This document shows, piece after piece, positions 4,511-7,011 of a DNA stretch of 7,011 nucleotides. Below the pieces are notes generated by a model. That model had not been told where the DNA came from. It saw only the letters and a list, made by a program, of their open reading frames with translations, and did not search any database. Source of the stretch: an uncultured Treponema sp. (GTDB taxonomy: Bacteria > Spirochaetota > Spirochaetia > Treponematales > Treponemataceae); contig CAJOPO010000057.1 of the NCBI GenBank assembly GCA_905236315.1, forward strand, positions 1 to 7,011, in the 5' to 3' direction. Position 1 is the first letter of the stretch. The number at the start of each line of letters is the position of its first letter. The position numbers were made by a program, and so were the translations under genes.

Positions 4511-6072
4511 TCTATATTCTCCAGTATATTTATTCTGCTATCCACATCTGTATATAAATCTAAATTGCCGTGCAAATAATCAACTAAATATGTTTTTAAT
4601 GCATCGCTATCTGTACGCCCTGTAGCAAAGACCTCAATATCCTTAAACATAGTAAAGCCATCGCCCATTGTTTGTAATAAAAAGTTATTACTAGTAACAG
4701 TATAAAACTTTTTTGATTCAATATCTATATATTTTTTATCTTGCAACACTTTTACATTCTGAACGCGCGGGCTGCAGGATAAATCCACATCAAAGCTAAT
4801 GCCAGACACTTGTAAAAAGGTTTTTGAAGCATTGGGCAAAAAACTATACGCATATTCAAGGGCTTCTAGTATTTTATCCCCACGAATGTGTGCCGTGCAT
4901 AAAAGATTACCAAAAGGAAAAACCGAATATAAATCTTTATTTGTGATGTTTCCTTCCACTATGCCACTACGAATGCCCCCTGCGTTGATAAGGGCAATGT
5001 CTGCATTTGATGTTAGCCTAAAGGCATCCGCACAAAAGTCGCCTAAGGCTGTTTCTTCTTTTAAGATTATGCGTTCATTTTTGGAGTTGGTATAATCTAG
5101 CGTTTTATTACTCTTTGCAACAATGGCATTTAATAAATCTTCTGTTTTGCTTTTTTCGTTTTTTATACATTGCGCAACAGAGCTATCTTGCTTTTTATAT
5201 GCCCCTGCGCTAATTAAGCTAAAAGAAAACTTTCCTTGTGGGGAAATTAGGAGCTTACCAAAGTTCTTAAAGTGAGAGCCTGTGGAAGTGATATGCACAT
5301 CTTTTCCGAGTGAGTTTTTTACAACTTCATCTTCTATAACGCTGTGAGAGTGCCCATCTATGATAATGTCTATGCTCTCCGTGTTTGCGGCAACGGCATA
5401 AGAAGAATAAACGCTATCTGTAGTGCCTAAGTGTGCAAGAAGTATTATATAGTCCGCGCCAAGAGAGCGACATTCATTTACAGTGTCTTGTATTTTCTGA
5501 TATAGAGCCTTGCCACTGTCTTTTTCATAAAAGTTATATAAATTTCTTTCTGCATTATTAGAATCTACTATGCTGATTTTTTGGGTATCAGGCGTTAGTG
5601 CTCCAATAAAAGCAAGATTTATCTTTCCATATTGTTTTATTATGTAGGGGGAAAAATGATTAATGAATGTTGCGTCCTCACCTGCATAGTCAATGTTACA
5701 GCAAAGATACTGCGCATTTGCTATGTCTAAAAGCTGCCTTAGATTTTGTAGCCCATAGTCAAATTCGTGGTTTCCAAAGGTGGCAAAGTCATAGCCCACC
5801 ACATTCATAATATTAATGATGGCTTCCCCTTTAGATGCAAGACCAATAGCATTTCCTTGTATGGCATCTCCTGCGTCTACGGTTAGCACGTTAGTCATCT
5901 TTCTTTTTAGATTATTTTTGTATGCAGAAAGTTCAGGAAAGCCAAAGTCTGTATCTATGGTGCAGTGAATATCATTTGTATAAAGGATAGCAATATCAGA
6001 GGAGTTTTTGCAGGATATTAGAAAAGAAACAAAAAGTATGACAAGTAGGAAAGTGGGCTTTATCTTTTTCAT
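4507..6072 (-). CDS. 5'-nucleotidase / UshA-family phosphoesterase lipoprotein
   Basis: A 521-residue predicted lipoprotein with the signal peptide MKKIKPTFLLVILFVSFLISC (lipid-anchor C21). The N-terminal metallophosphoesterase domain has D34 and H36 (YTNDIHC), D69 (DAGDAIQGN), N101-H102-E103 (FGNHEFDYG), H214 (LLAHLG), and H241/H243 (DGHSH). The C-terminal 5'-nucleotidase domain has TALGDFCADAFR (341-352), NAGGIRSG (363-370), FPFGN (385-389), and GDGFTMF (470-476), where the last two normally supply nucleobase-stacking aromatics. Length and domain order match full-length UshA/NT5E-type enzymes. Known members act outside the cytoplasm on 5'-nucleotides, and some also split nucleotide-diphosphate sugars or CDP-alcohols. 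That is notable because the next gene makes a CDP compound. It starts six bases after the gtrA-like stop and overlaps the fusion gene by 4 bp. Confidence 0.93.
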   Translation of the reverse strand: MKKIKPTFLLVILFVSFLISCKNSSDIAILYTNDIHCTIDTDFGFPELSAYKNNLKRKMTNVLTVDAGDAIQGNAIGLASKGEAIINIMNVVGYDFATFGNHEFDYGLQNLRQLLDIANAQYLCCNIDYAGEDATFINHFSPYIIKQYGKINLAFIGALTPDTQKISIVDSNNAERNLYNFYEKDSGKALYQKIQDTVNECRSLGADYIILLAHLGTTDSVYSSYAVAANTESIDIIIDGHSHSVIEDEVVKNSLGKDVHITSTGSHFKNFGKLLISPQGKFSFSLISAGAYKKQDSSVAQCIKNEKSKTEDLLNAIVAKSNKTLDYTNSKNERIILKEETALGDFCADAFRLTSNADIALINAGGIRSGIVEGNITNKDLYSVFPFGNLLCTAHIRGDKILEALEYAYSFLPNASKTFLQVSGISFDVDLSCSPRVQNVKVLQDKKYIDIESKKFYTVTSNNFLLQTMGDGFTMFKDIEVFATGRTDSDALKTYLVDYLHGNLDLYTDVDSRINILENIE

Positions 6073-6078
6073 GAAACT

Positions 6079-6477
6079 CTATCCCTTAAATGCCCAAAAC
6101 TTCTGTATAAGGAAGTTTAACGGAACCGTTATGCAAAGCACAATCAAAGGAGCTATATATTTTGAAATGCTTAATTTTTCTACGAACACCGCTAGCAGAA
6201 TACTGCTTAAGAAAAGGCTTGTAACTGAATATGCAAGAAGTGTTTTTATGAAAGTTAATAAAATGGAACGTTTTTCTTTTGACTCTTTAAATACATATTT
6301 ATTATTCCAGTAAAAAGAATTAACAACGCTAACAAAAAATCCTATAGCGTTTGCCACGATGTATTGCAAACCTATATATGTAAGGATTGCGTATACGCCA
6401 TACGAAATTGCTGTATTAGAGATGCCCACTATTCCAAATTTTACGAACTGTAAAAACACTTCTTGCTTATGATTCAT
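6079..6477 (-). CDS. GtrA-family small membrane protein
   Basis: A 132-residue protein with four predicted membrane segments, roughly residues 11-33, 38-58, 75-97 and 105-125. Family features seen are FVKFGIVGISNT near the N-terminus, the NSFYWNNKYVFK loop after the second segment, and NFLIQKFWAF at the end. GtrA-type proteins are thought to move or present polyprenyl-phosphate-linked sugars across the inner membrane for glucosylation or other glycan decoration. The start at 6477 is two bases after the rfbH stop, with only a weak ribosome-binding site, so translation probably depends on coupling. Complete and of normal length. The partner glycosyltransferase usually found beside GtrA is not in this window. 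Confidence 0.93.
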   Translation of the reverse strand: MNHKQEVFLQFVKFGIVGISNTAISYGVYAILTYIGLQYIVANAIGFFVSVVNSFYWNNKYVFKESKEKRSILLTFIKTLLAYSVTSLFLSSILLAVFVEKLSISKYIAPLIVLCITVPLNFLIQKFWAFKG

Positions 6478-6479
6478 TT

Positions 6480-7011
6480 CTAGATGCTAGTCTTTATTAC
6501 GCTTATCATTCGGTCTAACATAGCGTCTGTCATTCCAGGATAAACTCCTATCCAGAAAGTGTCTTTCATAATTCTATCAGTTACGCTTAAATCTCCAATT
6601 ACGCGATAAGCGTCTGTGCCTCTAATCTGGTCAAAGCAGGGGTGGCGTGTTAGGTTACCTGCAAACAAGGCTCTTGTTTGAATCTTTGCATTTTCTATTT
6701 TCTTTACAAGCTCTGTTCTATTCACGCCCTCTTTACAAGTAATCATAAAACCAAACCAGCTAGGATTAGAATTTGAAACAGGCTCTGGCAAGATGAGTTT
6801 AGCTTGTGTGCCCTCAAGACCTTCTCTTAAGTGCTTAAAGTTTTCCTTGCGCTTTTGTACAAAGGAGGGGAACTTTTCTAGCTGAGCACAGCCTATGGCA
6901 GCCTGTAAATCTGTAGCCTTTAAGTTATAACCAAAATGGCTATATGTGTACTTATGGTCATAACCTAGAGGAAGAGTGCCAAATTGGCGGTCAAAGCGAT
7001 GACCACAAAGG
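6480..7011 (-). CDS. rfbH: RfbH-type CDP-4-keto-6-deoxy-D-glucose-3-dehydrase, C-terminal part (5' end off window)
   Basis: The frame is open from the right edge to a TAG at 6480 and gives the last 176 residues, about 40 percent of a usual 440-residue protein. Recognisable blocks are LCGHRFDRQFG, GYDHKYTYSHFGYNLKATD, SWFGFMI, RALFAGNLTRHPCF and DTFWIGVYPGM, which match the RfbH/DdhC (E1) subgroup of the DegT/DnrJ/EryC1/StrS aminotransferase superfamily. The first Cys seen aligns with the last ligand of this subgroup's [2Fe-2S] cluster; the other Cys and the His replacing the PLP lysine lie off window. With its E3 reductase (not in this window), the enzyme removes the C3 hydroxyl of CDP-4-keto-6-deoxyglucose on the way to 3,6-dideoxyhexoses of surface polysaccharides. 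The gene is first among those visible in the operon. Confidence 0.92.
   Translation of the reverse strand, partial: LCGHRFDRQFGTLPLGYDHKYTYSHFGYNLKATDLQAAIGCAQLEKFPSFVQKRKENFKHLREGLEGTQAKLILPEPVSNSNPSWFGFMITCKEGVNRTELVKKIENAKIQTRALFAGNLTRHPCFDQIRGTDAYRVIGDLSVTDRIMKDTFWIGVYPGMTDAMLDRMISVIKTSI

Noticed and set aside
6480..6791. Stand-alone 103-residue protein starting at a TTG
   Set aside because: The frame stays open upstream to the window edge and the upstream residues continue the RfbH alignment without a break, so the TTG is an internal leucine codon.
1..7011. tRNA, rRNA, insertion sequence or phage genes
   Set aside because: I saw no cloverleaf-like segment, no conserved rRNA blocks, no transposase or integrase motifs, and no terminal inverted repeats flanking a gene.

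Overview
The window looks like a chromosomal segment of a spirochaete, most likely Treponema. This rests on several signs: the loose spirochaete-type lipoboxes on three predicted lipoproteins, the AT-rich coding style of the main operon, and a PIN-domain gene with a small partner whose sequence resembles toxin-antitoxin pairs I associate with Treponema. The genus is an inference; no rRNA or other marker gene is present. Every gene that can be supported lies on the minus strand, so transcription runs from high to low coordinates.

Region 1 (about 7011 to 904) is one compact operon of six genes that runs in from beyond the right edge. In order of transcription it holds the C-terminal part of an RfbH-type CDP-4-keto-6-deoxyglucose-3-dehydrase, a small GtrA-family membrane protein, a 5'-nucleotidase/UshA-type lipoprotein, and a fusion of a TagD-like cytidylyltransferase to a Gfo/Idh/MocA oxidoreductase. 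A glycerophosphodiester phosphodiesterase lipoprotein and a calcineurin-like metallophosphoesterase lipoprotein follow. Adjacent genes are separated by 2-6 bp or overlap, so they are very probably co-transcribed and translationally coupled. The operon pairs cytoplasmic CDP-linked precursor synthesis and a lipid-carrier-type membrane protein with three envelope-anchored phosphoesterases from unrelated families. It reads as a surface-glycan or glycolipid locus in which a phosphodiester-linked small-alcohol substituent (glycerol phosphate or a relative) may be both made and trimmed. That overall reading is inference.

Region 2 (about 903 to 695) is intergenic. It carries four copies of a 14-bp self-complementary element at an exact 23-bp period (758-840), two of which form a long hairpin with extra flanking bases (752-800). 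It also has a small palindrome cluster built on ACATAG/CTATGT (841-879). No conventional T-tailed terminator is seen after the operon.

Region 3 (about 694 to 1) is a toxin-antitoxin-like module of visibly higher GC. A 13-codon mini-ORF with a strong Shine-Dalgarno sequence is followed by a PIN-domain ribonuclease and then by a small partner gene that overlaps it by 8 bp and runs off the left edge. The PIN gene has two competing starts, one of which would be on an essentially leaderless mRNA.
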